Assembly: GCA_947089855.1 (NCBI GenBank) | Contig: CAMUML010000014.1 | Coordinates: forward strand, 1 to 64,000 | Length of the DNA stretch: 64,000 nucleotides | Direction: 5' to 3' | Source: an uncultured Eubacterium sp. | GTDB lineage: Bacteria; Bacillota; Clostridia; Lachnospirales; Lachnospiraceae | In this document: positions 63,833 to 64,000 of the stretch, piece by piece | How positions within the stretch are numbered: the stretch's first letter is position 1 | How the letters are laid out: each line of letters starts with the position of its first letter | The notes under the pieces: model-generated | Told to the model about the DNA's origin: nothing | The model's database searches: none | The model's input: only the letters and a program-made list of their open reading frames with translations | Program-made: the position numbers and the translations under genes

Positions 63833-64000
63833 AATGCCTCCCCTTCCGCAAGCAGTGCAGGGTATTCCGCCGGGTCGATCTCCGACAGCTTATCCGCGCC
63901 GTGCTTATTCAGCAGGGCCCTCACTTCCTCCGTGTGTCCGGCGCGTGACTTCTCCGCAAGCACCCCGCGGACCTCCTCCAGCGTCAGCGGCTTTTCTTCC
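63829..64000 (-). CDS. Phage/ICE replication-module protein (5' end outside window)
   Basis: Minus-strand frame open from the window edge to TGA at 63831-63829. It reads KPLTLEEVRGVLAEKSRAGH...VRALLNKHGADKLSEIDPAEYPALLAEGEAL. This pattern is that of the short helical proteins (often labelled rrp5-like) that stand directly before DUF2800 genes in Firmicute prophages and ICEs. Its stop overlaps the next start by four bases (GTGA), so the two are coupled. Function unknown; recombination or DNA-end binding has been guessed for such proteins. Confidence 0.65.
   Translation of the reverse strand, partial: EEKPLTLEEVRGVLAEKSRAGHTEEVRALLNKHGADKLSEIDPAEYPALLAEGEAL

Overview
The window looks like chromosome of a gut-type Clostridia, most likely a Lachnospiraceae member. 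This is inferred from the gene families: YfhO and GtrA/GtrB surface glycosylation genes, large Big_2/InlB-repeat secreted proteins, a clostridial-type inositol operon, Rpn-type nucleases with TnpW-like partners, and MobL/large-serine-recombinase and Tn916-type Int/Xis elements. No rRNA, tRNA or CRISPR array was seen.

Layout. (1) 1-10858: the 3' end of a repeat-containing surface protein, a strong hairpin, then an A/T-rich six-gene operon (GT2 polyprenyl-phosphate glycosyltransferase, YfhO-like, two more large multi-pass membrane proteins, an FAD amine-oxidase/UGM-like enzyme, GtrA). It probably builds or transfers a sugar onto the cell surface. (2) 11017-22936: three consecutive very large secreted proteins. 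One has a caspase-fold-like core, one a transglutaminase core, and one a C-terminal domain carrying the signature motifs of bacterial GT80-type sialyltransferases. (3) 23149-32299: an accessory patch. Two diverged cassettes (tnpW-like ORF plus Rpn nuclease, each with the same promoter and terminator), each preceded by a nearly identical 188-bp repeat, flank a mobilizable element with a MobL relaxase, a very clear oriT-like region, a DUF3847 gene and a large serine recombinase. A small gene pair with a retropepsin-like protease lies between. Several remnants (GNAT, Uma2, second tnpW) mark repeated insertion and decay.

(4) 32403-42200: MATE transporter divergent from a BlaI-like repressor with paired operator boxes, a small secreted protein, an SRAP/YedK protein, a TetR regulator with a textbook promoter and two palindromic operators, a nucleoside phosphorylase, a HelD-like helicase fused to a GH31 N-terminal-like domain, and an IlvD/Edd dehydratase. 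(5) 42434-48627: minus-strand block with a secreted protein and a two-component system next to an ABC/FtsX-permease pair, the arrangement typical of peptide-antibiotic sensing and detoxification. (6) 48703-59310: a nested palindromic element, a LacI-family regulator, a GGADGPT-motif protein, then the inositol operon iolC-iolD-iolB-Fe-ADH-iolJ-iolE-iolG with its own promoter and terminator. No iolA is present; the embedded alcohol dehydrogenase suggests that malonate semialdehyde is reduced instead. (7) 59661-64000: small membrane protein, low-molecular-weight phosphatase, an HNH-like zinc protein of unknown role, a Tn916-type integrase, and an unusual gene in which the start of a DUF2800 phage/ICE protein is joined in frame to an excisionase. 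The window ends in the next gene of that phage/ICE replication block.

All family calls come from reading motifs by eye; no database search was run.
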